Counted from the stretch's first letter, positions 9,703 through 20,212 are shown. The stretch is 64,000 bases of DNA from Xenorhabdus lircayensis (GCF_016306625.1 NZ_JACOII010000034.1:1-64000), one strand, 5' to 3'. Notes: generated from the sequence alone by a model not told the origin. Program-made: numbers and translations.

Positions 9703-10056
9703 ATGGATATCGTATTTATTGAAGAATTAGCGGTCATTACCACTATTGGTGTTTATGATTGGGAGCAAACGATTAAACAGAAATTAGTGTTCGATATCGA
9801 AATGGGATGGGATAACAAACGAGCCTCTTCCAGCGATAATGTTGAACACTGTCTGGATTATGCCAAGGTTAGCGAAGCCGTAATTAATCATGTGGAAAAC
9901 CAGCGTTTTGCTTTGGTTGAACGGGTAGCAGAAGCAGTGGCAGATATCTTGCTGAATCAATTTCATTCACATTGGGTAAGGATCAAAGTCAGTAAACCAG
10001 GCGCAGTTGCACAGGCAAAAAGTGTAGGTGTGGTGATTGAGCGGAGCGCGAGTTAA
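9703..10056 (+). CDS. folB: Bifunctional dihydroneopterin aldolase/7,8-dihydroneopterin epimerase
   Basis: The 117-residue cytosolic enzyme converts 7,8-dihydroneopterin to 6-hydroxymethyldihydropterin in folate synthesis. It starts [22 protein letters not shown], nearly identical to E. coli FolB, and keeps the [12 protein letters not shown] helix and the VSKPGAV active-site lysine segment. The frame opens 22 codons earlier, but homology fixes the start at 9703. In E. coli uppP lies between folB and cca; here folB and cca are separated only by a terminator. Confidence 0.96.
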   Translation: MDIVFIEELAVITTIGVYDWEQTIKQKLVFDIEMGWDNKRASSSDNVEHCLDYAKVSEAVINHVENQRFALVERVAEAVADILLNQFHSHWVRIKVSKPGAVAQAKSVGVVIERSAS

Positions 10057-10085
10057 TTGGCGGGTTCTTCAAATAACTGCATTAA

Positions 10086-10124
10086 AAAAGCGTCCAAAAT
10101 TGATGAATTATTCGGGACGCTTTT
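10086..10124. terminator. Bidirectional terminator between folB and cca
   Basis: Stem AAAAGCGTCC (10086-10095) / GGACGCTTTT (10115-10124) encloses a 19-base loop. A and T flanks serve both convergent genes. Confidence 0.8.
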
Positions 10125-10139
10125 ATTTATCATCAAAAA

Positions 10140-11351
10140 CTAACCTACGGAACGTGGTTTCCAGTTTTCGATGGTAATGTGTCGCTGACGTTCTAATTCT
10201 GTGCGAATCTCAGCGCCCTGAAACCCACGGGCAATAACTTCTTGAACGCTCACTTGGCTGGCAATGGCAAATACCTTACGTAAATAATTTCCTTGAGGAT
10301 AATTACCTTGTGGATAATTGCTGCTTTGTTGATGGGAAAATGTTTCCAATCCGGTGCATCCACGGGCATCTGCTTCGCTACAGATAATCAATTGCTCTAT
10401 GCGTTGCGGTTTGCGCCAAGCGTCTACAGCATTAAACAAAGTCAGCAGGGCTTCCGGAGGTAATTGCTCTGCGGTATGTACCCAATCGTGATATTGCGTC
10501 ACAATCGTGGCTAAGTCGCGCGCCGAGTTGGGAATGCGCAGTCGTTCGCACATTTGTTTCACTGGCATGATTCCGATATGGCTGCATAGTGAGGCGAAAC
10601 GAATATCTGTCTCTTTGCTCAATTGGGTAGATATGTGCAAAACTTGCAATGAGTGAAGTCCTGCATCAAGTTCAACATGCGTTTTTTCCCGTAAAGGAAC
10701 GCCAAACAAGTTATCAATCTCAGGAAAGAGTACTGCCAATGCACCGCAATCACGTAGAACCTGAAAGTAGATTTGTGGTGATTGTGATGTAAATGCCTTT
10801 TCAGTTTCTCGCCAAACTCGCTCTGGGGTCAATGACGACAACTCACTACTCGCCACCATTTTTGCGATGAGTGATTGAGTTTCCGGTGCAATTGAAAAGC
10901 CCAAATGAGCAAAGCGGGCGGCAAAGCGAGCTAAACGCAGCACCCGCAATGGATCTTCTGAAAACGCTGCTGAGACATGCCGCAGAGTGCGATTTTTGAG
11001 GTCTTTGGCACCATGATAAGGATCGATTAATTCACCTTCAGGCGTTTGTGCAATCGCGTTAATCGTCAAATCACGACGCAGCAGATCTTCTTCCAGCGTT
11101 ACATCGGGAGCGGCATAACAGGTAAAACCGGTATATCCCTGACCTGATTTTCTTTCTGTGCGTGCCAGCGCATATTCTTCATGGGTTCTAGGGTGCAGGA
11201 AAACAGGGAAATCCTTCCCAACCTGTTGATACCCCTGTGATAGAAGTTTCTCTGGATTGCCTCCAACGACAACCCAGTCTCTTTCAGTCACAGGCAGCCC
11301 CAATAATTGATCGCGAACTGCGCCGCCAACCAAATAGACTTTCACTCTCAC
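10140..11351 (-). CDS. cca: CCA-adding tRNA nucleotidyltransferase (HD motif deleted)
   Basis: A 403-residue class II enzyme that builds or repairs the 3' CCA of tRNAs. The nucleotidyltransferase core is intact: [10 protein letters not shown] (residue 9), RDWVVVG, the [10 protein letters not shown] motif (92) and the [16 protein letters not shown] segment. The C-terminal HD domain is damaged. E. coli has FATLCHDLGKG followed by a His-rich loop; this protein reads FASLCSHIG (residues 252-260) and goes straight to the following helix, about 19 residues shorter and without the His-Asp pair. Phosphohydrolase activity should be lost while CCA addition remains. Near residue 347 a 15-bp duplication yields NYPQG twice. 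The start gives [10 protein letters not shown]. Confidence 0.95.
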   Translation of the reverse strand: MRVKVYLVGGAVRDQLLGLPVTERDWVVVGGNPEKLLSQGYQQVGKDFPVFLHPRTHEEYALARTERKSGQGYTGFTCYAAPDVTLEEDLLRRDLTINAIAQTPEGELIDPYHGAKDLKNRTLRHVSAAFSEDPLRVLRLARFAARFAHLGFSIAPETQSLIAKMVASSELSSLTPERVWRETEKAFTSQSPQIYFQVLRDCGALAVLFPEIDNLFGVPLREKTHVELDAGLHSLQVLHISTQLSKETDIRFASLCSHIGIMPVKQMCERLRIPNSARDLATIVTQYHDWVHTAEQLPPEALLTLFNAVDAWRKPQRIEQLIICSEADARGCTGLETFSHQQSSNYPQGNYPQGNYLRKVFAIASQVSVQEVIARGFQGAEIRTELERQRHITIENWKPRSVG

Positions 11352-11361
11352 TTCCTTACAA

Positions 11362-11982
11362 TCAGCTCATCCAGCGATCTTTATTTTTACGGCGTGGAAT
11401 AATGTGCGGCAATATCAGACCCAAAATCAGACCAATACCCGCAACGCCACCGCCATACGTAAACCATTGTAAGATAATTTCTCTTTGTTTATCATCCAGC
11501 TGTAAATTGGCCATTTCTACCTTTTTCTCAGCCACTGTCAATTTATTCTGGAGTTGAGCATTCTCTTTTTTCAGATCATTGATGATCTTATCGCTGGTAG
11601 CTACTTTGTTTTGCAACTCTGCGGTACGTTTATTCCACTTATTGTCAATATCCGCCAGATTATCGGTCAGCGTTTTGATCTTCTGCTCCATGGCGGGAAT
11701 ACGTTCACGCAGGCTGGGAATATTACTGAGTTCACTTGAAAGGATCCAGTTTGTACGCCCTTTGTAGTCTTTCACCTGTAAGAAGCCATTTTCTGGTTTT
11801 GGGCTGAGTAAGGTGACTTCCTCCCCGGCATTCAATGAGCCAGTGATGCGGTTTTGAATGCTTGGGCCGCTACGAATGTAAGCGGATAGCTCATCAGAAA
11901 CATAACGTTTTTCTTCAGCCTGTACGGCTAATGGAAGTGTAAAACCCAGTAACAGGATAAATAATTGATGTAGTTTTTGCAT
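11362..11982 (-). CDS. ygiM: SH3b-domain membrane protein YgiM
   Basis: 206 residues with a cleavable signal peptide (cleavage near AVQA-EEKR), a bacterial SH3 domain ([16 protein letters not shown] to about residue 90), a coiled coil (about 95-165), one C-terminal transmembrane helix ([19 protein letters not shown]) and a short basic cytosolic tail [10 protein letters not shown]. This is the TIGR04211-type layout and matches E. coli YgiM throughout. Its precise role is not established. It lies 10 bp upstream of cca in the same direction, so the two are probably cotranscribed. Confidence 0.95.
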   Translation of the reverse strand: MQKLHQLFILLLGFTLPLAVQAEEKRYVSDELSAYIRSGPSIQNRITGSLNAGEEVTLLSPKPENGFLQVKDYKGRTNWILSSELSNIPSLRERIPAMEQKIKTLTDNLADIDNKWNKRTAELQNKVATSDKIINDLKKENAQLQNKLTVAEKKVEMANLQLDDKQREIILQWFTYGGGVAGIGLILGLILPHIIPRRKNKDRWMS

Positions 11983-12252
11983 TCTGTGTTCAACTGTTCT
12001 CTGTGTATGGACTAATCGTGATTCAAACTACTCAAACGATAGTAAAGAGTTAAGTTTGCGGGTGCAATCAGTAAACCAGAATGAAGGCGATATCAACTGA
12101 CTGAATACAGACCTTGTTAGGGTTTTTTTGGCGAAGTGTGCATGATGATTGTTGAGATAACACCCTATTGTGGTTTATTTTTCTTTTTTGCGAAAGAAAG
12201 TGTAAACAGAGTTAAGAAAAAATTCTGTTATATGAATTGAGGAATAAAAAAT

Positions 12253-13221
12253 ATGGGTTCTGTTGAAATAGAATTGAAATTATCTGTGAAGCTTGATGTG
12301 ATACCGGCAGTTCGTCAGCAGTTATTTCAGTTTCCTCATCATTACACTTCACCACAACACCTGGCTAATATTTACTTTGAGACGCCCGATAATCAATTGC
12401 GACGTTGGGATATGGGGCTGCGTATTCGTGGTTTTGAGGGGCACTATGAGATGACCATTAAAACCGCAGGTAAGGTGGTTGGTGGATTGCACCAGCGTCC
12501 TGAATTCAATGTACCTCTGCGCCATCCTGAATTAGATTTAGCCCTGTTTCCCGCTCATATCTGGCCTGAAAACACCGATGTTGCACATTTACAGGCTCAA
12601 TTGATCGAATTATTTAGCACCGATTTTACCCGTGAAAAATGGCTCGTATCCCATGGACAAAGCGAAATTGAAGTGGTGTTGGATCAAGGGGCGATTTGCT
12701 CTGGAAATAAACGTTCTGGCGAACATTTTTCACCCATTTGTGAATTTGAACTGGAGCTAAAAAGCGGGAATGTCACCGATATTTTGTCGCTGGCGGATAA
12801 ACTGGCATCACAAGATGGCCTGCGTTTGGCGAATAAAAGCAAGGCCGAGCGGGGATATGCGCTTGTTCATGGTTCATCGCATAAAGCATTACCCAGTGTA
12901 CCTGACGAGTTGGAATGGCAGCAGCCGTTGTCTGTGCTTTTACCTGAAATTCTGGCGCAATGGCAGGAACAGGAGGAAGGATGGCTGGCGGGTTTGGTTG
13001 AAGGTAAAACAGGATTGGTGCAGATTTTTCAGTGGGTGATGCGGCTGACTGAAAAACAGGCCGAACATTTGCCAGCGCTTGGTTTATTGCCTGATTTATT
13101 GCCTGAATTGAAGGAGGCTTTATCTGCTGCTGGTGCAGAAGCTGAAACGTTGTGTTACAGCGCCTCATGGCTGCAATGTAAGCTAGCGTTAACTCAATGG
13201 TTGATGGTTCAGTTTCGATAA
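12253..13221 (+). CDS. ygiF: CYTH-domain inorganic triphosphatase YgiF, C-terminally shortened
   Basis: The N-terminal 200 residues form a CYTH triphosphate tunnel domain starting with the signature EIELKLSV, with DMGLRIRG, YEMTIKTAG and the acidic strand EFELELKSG. E. coli YgiF hydrolyses tripolyphosphate with this domain. The rest should be a CHAD-like helical domain, but the protein ends at residue 322, after the segment KLALTQWLMVQFR, whereas the E. coli protein continues to 433. Only 46 bp separate the stop from glnE, so the missing part is deleted rather than frameshifted. The gene order ygiF-glnE-hldE matches E. coli. The CYTH domain should still work. Confidence 0.93.
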   Translation: MGSVEIELKLSVKLDVIPAVRQQLFQFPHHYTSPQHLANIYFETPDNQLRRWDMGLRIRGFEGHYEMTIKTAGKVVGGLHQRPEFNVPLRHPELDLALFPAHIWPENTDVAHLQAQLIELFSTDFTREKWLVSHGQSEIEVVLDQGAICSGNKRSGEHFSPICEFELELKSGNVTDILSLADKLASQDGLRLANKSKAERGYALVHGSSHKALPSVPDELEWQQPLSVLLPEILAQWQEQEEGWLAGLVEGKTGLVQIFQWVMRLTEKQAEHLPALGLLPDLLPELKEALSAAGAEAETLCYSASWLQCKLALTQWLMVQFR

Positions 13222-13267
13222 GCTTTCTCTATTACAGTCGTAAACGGTAATCAAGGAAAACCCAGTT

Positions 13268-16108
13268 ATGTTGCCACTTTCATCGCCTTTAGCACAACAA
13301 TTACAACATATCGTTGTGAATCTTCAGCCATTAGAGGGAACGGTAGCGTCCTTTACACCTCATGAACAGGCTGTGTTGTCATTGAGTGATTTTGTGGCAG
13401 AAAATTTACTGTCACATCCTGCATGGTTAGAGGATATCCGTCAGAATCCCCCTCAGGCGGAGGAGTGGCAATATTATTCCGATTGGTTAACACAAGTGTT
13501 AGCTACGGCAAATGATGAAAATGGCTTGATGAGGGGTTTACGTCTGTTCCGTCACCGAATGCTGGTCAGGATAGCATGGTCGCAGGCATTGCAAAGCAGT
13601 ACCACAGAGCAAACATTGCAGCAATTAAGTATGCTGGCTGAAATCTTGATTGTGGCAGCCCGCGACTGGCTTTACCTGCGTTGCTGTCAGGATTGGGGTA
13701 CGCCCACTAATCGTGATGGCGTGGTACAACCGCTGTTAATTCTGGGGATGGGCAAGCTGGGAGGCGGAGAGCTCAATTTTTCCTCTGATATCGATCTCAT
13801 TTTTGCTTATCCAGAAAATGGCGTAACCCAAGGTGGTCGTCGCGAAATGGATAATTCCCAATTTTTTACTCGATTGGGACAGAAGTTGATTAAGGCGCTG
13901 GATCAACAAACCGTGGACGGATTTGTTTATCGTGTGGACATGAGATTACGTCCATTTGGTGATAGTGGGCCTTTGGTATTCAGCTTTCCGGCGTTGGAAG
14001 ATTATTATCAGGAACAGGGGCGTGACTGGGAGCGTTACGCACTGGTTAAAGCGCGTATTTTGGGGCATGACGAGCAGACCTATTGTCAGGAGTTGCGCCA
14101 GATGTTGCGACCGTTTGTTTTCCGCCGTTATATCGATTTCAGTGTGATTCAATCCTTGCGCAATATGAAGGGCATGATTGAGCGGGAAGTCCGCCGTCGG
14201 GGATTAAAAGATAATATTAAACTGGGCGCGGGCGGGATCCGTGAAATCGAGTTTATCACCCAGGTCTTTCAGCTTATTCGCGGGGGAAGGGAGCCGAACC
14301 TGCAATTCCGTTCATTGCTGCCGACATTAAATGCCATCGAAGATTTGGCTTTATTGGCACCAGAACAGGTGAAGCAGCTGGCAGAAAGTTACCTATTCTT
14401 ACGTCGGCTTGAAAACCTGCTGCAATCGATTCGTGACCAACAAACACAAACCTTACCGGATAATGCACTGGATCGCGCCCGCTTGGCTTGGGGAATGGAT
14501 TTTGCCGATTGGGATGGGTTGATGATCGAAACTGAACGAAAAATGAGTGCGGTACGAGGTATTTTCCAGCAATTGATAGGCGATGAAACGGATGAAAATG
14601 GCGAAGAAGCCAGCCATGTGCCGTTTAAGAGTTTATGGTTGGAAGCTTTGAACAGAGATGAACTCATCTCACTGGTTCCTCATTTTGATGAGATGGAAGC
14701 CCAGAAAATGCTCGATGTCATTGGCCTTTTCCGTCAAGACGTCAGTAAACGTACCATCGGCCCGCGGGGACGGGATGTGCTTGACCAATTGATGCCGCGC
14801 TTGTTGGCTAAAATTGGGGCACGGGAAGATGCCAATACCGTTTTGGCGCGGATTATTCCCCTGTTACTCAGCATCGTCAGCCGGACGCCTTATCTGGAAC
14901 TGATGCTGGAATCAGAGCAGGTCATGATTCATGTTATCCGCCTGTGTGCCGCTTCCCCGATGATAGCCAGCCAGCTTACTCACCATCCATTGTTGCTGGA
15001 TGAACTACTCGATCCTAAATCGTTGTATCAGCCGTTACTGATGGAAGCCTATCGCGACGAACTTTATCAATATTTGTTGCGCATCCCTGAGGATGATGAG
15101 GAGCAATTGCTGGAGGCATTGCGTCAATTTAAGCAAGCTCAATTATTGCGGATCGCGGCAGAAGATATTGCAGGTGTCCTGCCTGTGATGAAAGTAAGTG
15201 ATCACCTAACTTATCTGGCGGAAGCCATTATCGGGGCTGTTGTGCAGCAGGCATGGAACCAGATGGTGAAACGCTATGGTGTTCCCGCTCATTTATCCCA
15301 GCAGCAAGGATTGGGTTTTGCCATCATCGGTTATGGCAAGCTGGGAGGCTGGGAACTTGGCTATGGTTCTGATTTGGATCTGGTGTTCTTGTTGGATTGT
15401 CCAATGGATGTGATGACTGACGGCGATCGCTCGATTGATGCCCGCCAGTTTTATTTGCGCCTTGCCCAACGCATCATTCACTTGTTCAGTACCCGAACGG
15501 CGTCGGGGGTACTGTATGACGTTGATGCCCGTTTGCGTCCATCTGGCGAAGCGGGAATGCTGGTCAGTACCCTTGAAGCCTTCGATGATTACCAGAAAAA
15601 TGAAGCTTGGACTTGGGAGCATCAGGCGTTGATTCGGGCGCGTATGGTTTTTGGTGATGAGAAAATGCGCGGTGATTTTGAACGCATTCGCCGTGAAACG
15701 TTATGTCTTCCCCGCGAGCCCGATCTTCTGCACCAGCAAGTGCGTGAAATGCGGGAGAAAATGTATCGACATTTGGGCAGCCATCAACCGGATCAATTTG
15801 ATATTAAGGCTGATCCGGGCGGGATCACCGATATTGAATTTATTGCTCAGTATCAGGTGCTACGCTATGCACCGGAAAATGCCAATCTGACTCGCTGGTC
15901 TGACAATGTGCGAATTTTCGAATTAATGGCGAACCATAATATTATGGATGAGCAGGAGGCGATGGCATTGACGCAGGCTTACATTACCATGCGTGATGAA
16001 CTGCATCATCTTGCCTTGCAGACGTTATCCAGCTGTGTTTCAGCCGAGCATTTCAGCCATCAGCAGGCATTAGTGCGCGATAGCTGGCAGAAGTGGCTTG
16101 GTGGTTGA
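13268..16108 (+). CDS. glnE: Glutamine synthetase adenylyltransferase/deadenylase
   Basis: A 946-residue bifunctional enzyme that adenylylates glutamine synthetase when nitrogen is plentiful and removes the AMP when it is scarce, under PII (GlnB) control. Two nucleotidyltransferase domains are visible: the N-terminal deadenylylase with [20 protein letters not shown] (about residue 160) and the C-terminal adenylylase with [20 protein letters not shown] (about 688). Both keep the G-S/D-x-D metal-binding residues. Each is followed by a helical GlnD-type domain. Length and sequence match E. coli GlnE. The start has an AAGGAAAA site. It is likely cotranscribed with ygiF and hldE. Confidence 0.98.
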   Translation: MLPLSSPLAQQLQHIVVNLQPLEGTVASFTPHEQAVLSLSDFVAENLLSHPAWLEDIRQNPPQAEEWQYYSDWLTQVLATANDENGLMRGLRLFRHRMLVRIAWSQALQSSTTEQTLQQLSMLAEILIVAARDWLYLRCCQDWGTPTNRDGVVQPLLILGMGKLGGGELNFSSDIDLIFAYPENGVTQGGRREMDNSQFFTRLGQKLIKALDQQTVDGFVYRVDMRLRPFGDSGPLVFSFPALEDYYQEQGRDWERYALVKARILGHDEQTYCQELRQMLRPFVFRRYIDFSVIQSLRNMKGMIEREVRRRGLKDNIKLGAGGIREIEFITQVFQLIRGGREPNLQFRSLLPTLNAIEDLALLAPEQVKQLAESYLFLRRLENLLQSIRDQQTQTLPDNALDRARLAWGMDFADWDGLMIETERKMSAVRGIFQQLIGDETDENGEEASHVPFKSLWLEALNRDELISLVPHFDEMEAQKMLDVIGLFRQDVSKRTIGPRGRDVLDQLMPRLLAKIGAREDANTVLARIIPLLLSIVSRTPYLELMLESEQVMIHVIRLCAASPMIASQLTHHPLLLDELLDPKSLYQPLLMEAYRDELYQYLLRIPEDDEEQLLEALRQFKQAQLLRIAAEDIAGVLPVMKVSDHLTYLAEAIIGAVVQQAWNQMVKRYGVPAHLSQQQGLGFAIIGYGKLGGWELGYGSDLDLVFLLDCPMDVMTDGDRSIDARQFYLRLAQRIIHLFSTRTASGVLYDVDARLRPSGEAGMLVSTLEAFDDYQKNEAWTWEHQALIRARMVFGDEKMRGDFERIRRETLCLPREPDLLHQQVREMREKMYRHLGSHQPDQFDIKADPGGITDIEFIAQYQVLRYAPENANLTRWSDNVRIFELMANHNIMDEQEAMALTQAYITMRDELHHLALQTLSSCVSAEHFSHQQALVRDSWQKWLGG

Positions 16109-16217
16109 CCTTGGCTAATAATCGCTGGAATCGTCGCTTTTCCTGATGGATTTTGCTGGTCTTTCGTCTGGTTATGGTAATATCCGCAACAGTTTATTTT
16201 GCTATTTGGAGCATGGG

Positions 16218-17642
16218 ATGAAAGTAACACTCCCTGATTTTCACCGCGCAGGTGTTTTGGTTGTTGGCGACGTTATGTTAGACCGCTATTGGTACGGCCC
16301 AACCAGCCGCATTTCACCGGAAGCACCGGTTCCCGTGGTTAAGGTGGAAACTATTGAAGAGCGTCCTGGTGGGGCGGCTAACGTTGCCATGAATATCGCG
16401 TCATTGGGTGCGAATTCACGTTTGATAGGTTTGACAGGGGTTGATGATGCTGCGCGAGCATTGAATGAAAAACTCAGTAGCGTGAAAGTCCAATGTGATT
16501 TTGTTCCTGTTCCAACTCATCCAACCATCACGAAACTGCGTGTTTTATCGCGTAACCAGCAATTGCTCCGTCTGGACTTTGAAGAAGGCTTCCAGAATGT
16601 GGATGCTCAACCGATGCTGGAGAAAATTCAACAATCCTTGCCGCATATTGGGGCGTTGGTACTGTCGGATTACGCCAAGGGCGCACTGAATCAAGTTCAG
16701 GCAATGATTAAGCTGGCCAATGAAGCCAATGTTCCTGTACTTATCGATCCTAAGGGCAGCGATTTTGAGCGCTATCGTGGTGCAACGCTGCTCACGCCAA
16801 ATATGTCAGAATTTGAAGCGGTCGTGGGGCACTGCAAAGATGATGATGATCTGGTGCAGAAGGGCACAAAACTGGTACAGGATTTGGAACTGAAAGCGTT
16901 GCTGATCACACGTTCTGAGCGAGGCATGAGCCTGCTGCGAGTCGGTCAACCACCTTTACACCTGCCGACTCAGGCACAAGAAGTTTTTGATGTTACTGGT
17001 GCAGGAGATACCGTGATTGGCGTGCTGGCAACGGCACTTGCCGCAGGCAAACCGCTGAATGAGGCTTGCTATCTTGCTAATGCGGCAGCGGGCGTGGTTG
17101 TTGGCAAACTGGGGACTTCTACTGTTTCTTCTGTAGAACTGGAAAACGCAGTACGTGGACGTGCCGAAACCGGATTTGGTGTGATGAGCGAACATCAACT
17201 GAAAGACGTCGTCGCACAGGCTCGTCAGCGCGGTGAACGCATCGTTATGACCAATGGTTGTTTCGACATCCTTCATGCTGGGCATGTTTCTTACCTCTCC
17301 AACGCGCGCAAATTAGGCGATCGCTTAATCGTTGCCGTCAATAGTGATGCTTCTACCAAACGGCTGAAAGGCGAAACTCGTCCGGTGAATCCACTGGAGC
17401 AGCGCATGATTGTGCTATCTGCATTGGAATCGGTGGATTGGGTCGTGGAGTTTGAAGAAGATACGCCTCAACGTTTAATTGCGGGTATCTTGCCGGATAT
17501 TTTGGTCAAAGGCGGCGATTACAAGCCAGAAGAAATTGCCGGTAGCGAAGAAGTTTGGGCGGCGGGTGGAGAAGTTAAAGTATTAAACTTCGAAGATGGT
17601 ATTTCAACGACCAATATCATCAAAACTATTAAGCGCCAGTAA
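16218..17642 (+). CDS. hldE: Bifunctional heptose-7-phosphate kinase/heptose-1-phosphate adenylyltransferase
   Basis: A 474-residue two-domain enzyme of ADP-heptose synthesis for the LPS inner core. The N-terminal ribokinase-fold domain shows GDVMLDRYW, the [10 protein letters not shown] loop and the catalytic [11 protein letters not shown] (about residue 260). The C-terminal cytidylyltransferase-fold domain starts with [16 protein letters not shown] (about 349), whose HxGH is the nucleotide-binding motif, and contains the RTF-type end motif [10 protein letters not shown]. The frame extends 24 codons upstream, but homology and the GGAGCATGGG site place the start at 16218. Confidence 0.98.
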   Translation: MKVTLPDFHRAGVLVVGDVMLDRYWYGPTSRISPEAPVPVVKVETIEERPGGAANVAMNIASLGANSRLIGLTGVDDAARALNEKLSSVKVQCDFVPVPTHPTITKLRVLSRNQQLLRLDFEEGFQNVDAQPMLEKIQQSLPHIGALVLSDYAKGALNQVQAMIKLANEANVPVLIDPKGSDFERYRGATLLTPNMSEFEAVVGHCKDDDDLVQKGTKLVQDLELKALLITRSERGMSLLRVGQPPLHLPTQAQEVFDVTGAGDTVIGVLATALAAGKPLNEACYLANAAAGVVVGKLGTSTVSSVELENAVRGRAETGFGVMSEHQLKDVVAQARQRGERIVMTNGCFDILHAGHVSYLSNARKLGDRLIVAVNSDASTKRLKGETRPVNPLEQRMIVLSALESVDWVVEFEEDTPQRLIAGILPDILVKGGDYKPEEIAGSEEVWAAGGEVKVLNFEDGISTTNIIKTIKRQ

Positions 17643-17655
17643 GTTTGACATCATG

Positions 17656-17687
17656 TGCCGTTATGTTGCTTTGGAAGCATAACGGCA
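17656..17687 (+). terminator. Strong hairpin after hldE
   Basis: TGCCGTTATG (17656-17665) pairs perfectly with CATAACGGCA (17678-17687). No T-run follows, so it may be an RNA-stabilising stem or a weak terminator rather than a classic intrinsic terminator. Confidence 0.5.
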
Positions 17688-17816
17688 TAGATTGACCCAT
17701 TCATTCAGTGAATTGACCGTTATTTTTTCTCTCAATAAAACAAAAATGAATAATTTACTCCAAATAAATAATAATTATGATAATGGATTATCTATTTTAT
17801 TATTTATGAAGGGCTT

Positions 17817-18620
17817 ATGGAAATATTTAAATTTGTGATCTTGTCTGTATTATTATTGCCTTTTTATGTATCAGCTAAAATATCCCCACTCACATTAGAC
17901 GATTGCAAGAAAATGGAATTAGCGAACGTGATAACAAAAAACAATCCAATTCCTTGTAATAGATTAAATGTCGTTAATTTCAAATATGTTGATTTTTCAG
18001 GAAACGAAAATGCCGGGAAAGTCATCGTTCTTGATATATTTTCCCCACAAGTTGAGAATATTTTTAACGAGTTATTAGCAGCCAAATTTCCGATACACAA
18101 AGCATTAGCAATAGAGCATTATAATGGTGATGATAAAGCTTCAATGCGTGATAATAATTCATCGGCATTTAATGGCAGAAAAATAACAGGGGCGTCATCA
18201 TGGTCAAAACATGCGTATGGTGCGGCCATAGACCTCAATCCATTACAGAACCCATTATTAGGTTTCAACCAACATGGTGCTCCCTATGTTCTACCCGAAG
18301 AAAGCACAGAAAAATATTTAAATAGAATAGAAAAAAGACCTGGAAAAGTGGTTAGAGAAGGGATGTCAGAAGAAATCCTTGATATATTCTTATCAAATGG
18401 TTTTATGCGATGGGGTGGTTATTGGGATACACCAATAGATTACCAACATTTTGAAGTAGGAAGTATAGATTTTATTGAAGACTTATTGAAAAAACCATTA
18501 TCCATAGCAAGAGAAGAATTTAAAAACTATGGAGGTAAATATCAGGCGTGTATGAAAAATATAACGCCAAATAACATCGACTCCATCAGAGCGATATGCA
18601 TAGAGAAAAATATAAGATAA
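17817..18620 (+). CDS. Secreted M15-family D-Ala-D-Ala carboxypeptidase-like metallopeptidase
   Basis: A 267-residue protein with an N-terminal signal peptide (FKFVILSVLLLPFYVSA). The zinc peptidase core carries SKHAYGAAIDLNP (about residue 130), matching the SxHxxGxAxD zinc motif of M15 peptidases, and a later DYQHFEV with the third zinc ligand. These enzymes cut peptide cross-bridges or stem peptides of peptidoglycan. The final 40 residues, with two cysteines, are outside the core. Coding sequence and flanks are much more AT-rich than hldE or ribB, and E. coli has no gene here, which suggests acquisition. An AAGGGC ribosome binding site precedes the ATG. It could serve in wall remodelling, prey lysis or release of large proteins; nothing nearby decides. 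Confidence 0.85.
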   Translation: MEIFKFVILSVLLLPFYVSAKISPLTLDDCKKMELANVITKNNPIPCNRLNVVNFKYVDFSGNENAGKVIVLDIFSPQVENIFNELLAAKFPIHKALAIEHYNGDDKASMRDNNSSAFNGRKITGASSWSKHAYGAAIDLNPLQNPLLGFNQHGAPYVLPEESTEKYLNRIEKRPGKVVREGMSEEILDIFLSNGFMRWGGYWDTPIDYQHFEVGSIDFIEDLLKKPLSIAREEFKNYGGKYQACMKNITPNNIDSIRAICIEKNIR

Positions 18621-18681
18621 TAAATATATATTCAATAGTACTTAGAGCCTATCCGATTAGGCGCTTAATCTTCATTCTATG

Positions 18682-18725
18682 GAGGAGAACTGGGCTACAG
18701 TAGCGATTCTCCTCACATAATTTTT
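18682..18725. terminator. Candidate terminator between the M15 peptidase gene and ubiK
   Basis: GAGGAGAA (18682-18689) pairs with TTCTCCTC (18707-18714), followed by ACATAATTTTT on the plus strand. A 15-16-bp duplication (tcctcacataattttt, then cctcacacaattatt, 18710-18740) overlaps it and the end of ubiK. A shorter stem GCCTA/TAGGC lies just upstream. Confidence 0.55.
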
Positions 18726-18735
18726 CCTCACACAA

Positions 18736-19011
18736 TTATTCAGACTGCTCCGTTTTTTTGTCTGATCCTTCGAGGCGAGCTTCCAGTTCATTCAAGCGTT
18801 GTTCCATGACGACTAATTTTTCACGGGTACGCAGCAGGACTTGTGTCTGAACATCAAATTCTTCACGATTGACGAGATCCAGCTTGCTCAGTTGGGATTG
18901 CAGAACGGTACGCAATTTTTTTTCTACGTCATCACCAAACTCTTTAACACCTTTCGGCATGGCATTGTGGATTTGGCGGGCAATTTGTTCAATTTTCTTT
19001 GGATCGAGCAT
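18736..19011 (-). CDS. ubiK: Ubiquinone biosynthesis accessory factor UbiK
   Basis: A 91-residue alpha-helical, coiled-coil protein (formerly YqiC) that binds UbiJ and lipids and promotes aerobic ubiquinone synthesis. It begins [21 protein letters not shown] and has the conserved [18 protein letters not shown] segment before a C-terminal coiled coil. In-frame Met codons lie upstream, but an AAAGG site nine bases before the chosen ATG decides the start. The ORF upstream of it is occupied by an 18-bp duplication. It is divergent from ribB, as in E. coli. Confidence 0.95.
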   Translation of the reverse strand: MLDPKKIEQIARQIHNAMPKGVKEFGDDVEKKLRTVLQSQLSKLDLVNREEFDVQTQVLLRTREKLVVMEQRLNELEARLEGSDKKTEQSE

Positions 19012-19024
19012 GATGATCATCCTT

Positions 19025-19060
19025 TTATGACATAACTGTGTTTTATAACGTAACTGTGTT
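19025..19060. repeat. 18-bp tandem duplication in the ubiK leader
   Basis: ttatgacataactgtgtt (19025-19042) is followed directly by ttataacgtaactgtgtt (19043-19060), 15 of 18 positions alike. It begins 14 bp upstream of the ubiK start codon. Confidence 0.8.
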
Positions 19061-19168
19061 GACAGTATTTTAGTACCTGATGGCGAAAGCATAAATGATC
19101 GCGAGCTAGGTTTCATGTTTGATTTTGTTGATTGCTCCTACAGATTATTAACGCTATAGTGAAATTGT

Positions 19169-19344
19169 TTATCTCAGGGCAGGGTGAAAGTCCCTACCGG
19201 CGGTAACATGAAATGATCAAATGGTTATTTTATGAAGCCCGCGAGCGCTTTGTTTGCAGTTATCCTTAGAGGGATAAAACAGAGGTCAGCAGATCCAGTG
19301 TGATTCTGGAGCCGACGGTTATAGTCCGGATGGGAGAGAATAAC
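19169..19344 (+). promoter_or_regulatory. FMN riboswitch (RFN element) of ribB
   Basis: The conserved aptamer blocks are in order: TATCTCAGGGCAGGGTGAAA, GTCCCTACCGGCGGT, a variable arm, CAGATCC..GTGTGATTCTGGAG, CCGACGGTTATAGTCCGGAT and GGGAGAGAATAAC. FMN binding represses the downstream riboflavin gene ribB, about 120 bp away. That gap contains small hairpins (GAGTGCTTGCGCTC, GCTGCCG..TGCAGC) that probably form the expression platform. The E. coli counterpart is the SroG leader of ribB. Confidence 0.96.
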
Positions 19345-19463
19345 AGCATCAATCGAGTGCTTGCGCTCGCCTGTTGTTTTTGCTGCCGTATTTTTATGCA
19401 GCACAAACTCCTCAAAATTGCCCTGATTCTGGTAATCCATACATTTAAAGAGGTTTCTTTACC

Positions 19464-20117
19464 ATGAATCAGACGCTACTTTCCTCATATGGGACGCCAT
19501 TTGAACGTGTTGAACGTGCGCTTGCTGCTTTGCGTGCGGGTCAGGGCGTGATGGTACTGGATGACGAAAATCGTGAAAATGAAGGTGACATGATTTTCGT
19601 TGCTGAAACGATGACTGTAGAACAAATGGCATTGACCATCCGTCATGGTAGTGGAATTGTTTGTCTTTGCCTGACTGAAGAACGTCGTCAGCAGCTAACA
19701 TTGCCCATGATGGTTGAAAACAACTCCAGTCAGTACCAGACGGCTTTCACCGTTACCATTGAAGCTGCACAGGGTGTAACAACCGGCGTGTCTGCGGCGG
19801 ATCGCATCACTACGATCCAAGCCGCCATTGCAGATGATGCACAGCCAAACGATCTAAATCGGCCTGGGCATGTTTTTCCTCTGCGCGCCCAACCGGGAGG
19901 GGTTTTGACTCGCCGCGGTCATACCGAAGCGACCATTGATTTGGTTAAAATGGCCGGTTTCAAGCCTGCGGGAGTGCTGTGTGAATTGACGAATGACGAT
20001 GGCTCAATGGCTCGCGCGCCTGAAGTGATTGAATTCGCAAAACAGTATGATATGCCGGTCGTCACTATTGAAGATTTGGTGAACTATCGCCTGAAAATAG
20101 CAAAAGCAGCTAGTTGA
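19464..20117 (+). CDS. ribB: 3,4-dihydroxy-2-butanone-4-phosphate synthase
   Basis: The 217-residue Mg-dependent enzyme converts ribulose 5-phosphate to the four-carbon precursor of riboflavin. Family motifs include [13 protein letters not shown] (about residue 33), the [11 protein letters not shown] strand, [11 protein letters not shown] (about 109) and [11 protein letters not shown]. It is the same length as E. coli RibB and is not fused to a GTP cyclohydrolase II domain. Expression is set by the FMN riboswitch in its leader. Confidence 0.98.
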   Translation: MNQTLLSSYGTPFERVERALAALRAGQGVMVLDDENRENEGDMIFVAETMTVEQMALTIRHGSGIVCLCLTEERRQQLTLPMMVENNSSQYQTAFTVTIEAAQGVTTGVSAADRITTIQAAIADDAQPNDLNRPGHVFPLRAQPGGVLTRRGHTEATIDLVKMAGFKPAGVLCELTNDDGSMARAPEVIEFAKQYDMPVVTIEDLVNYRLKIAKAAS

Positions 20118-20212
20118 TAGTCAATCCCATCAGGCTATCTTAAGGTGACTATTGAAATAGCTCCTAATTGGTATTGTTTTATGAGGCTTGTATAGAAAAC
20201 AGTTCGGGATAG

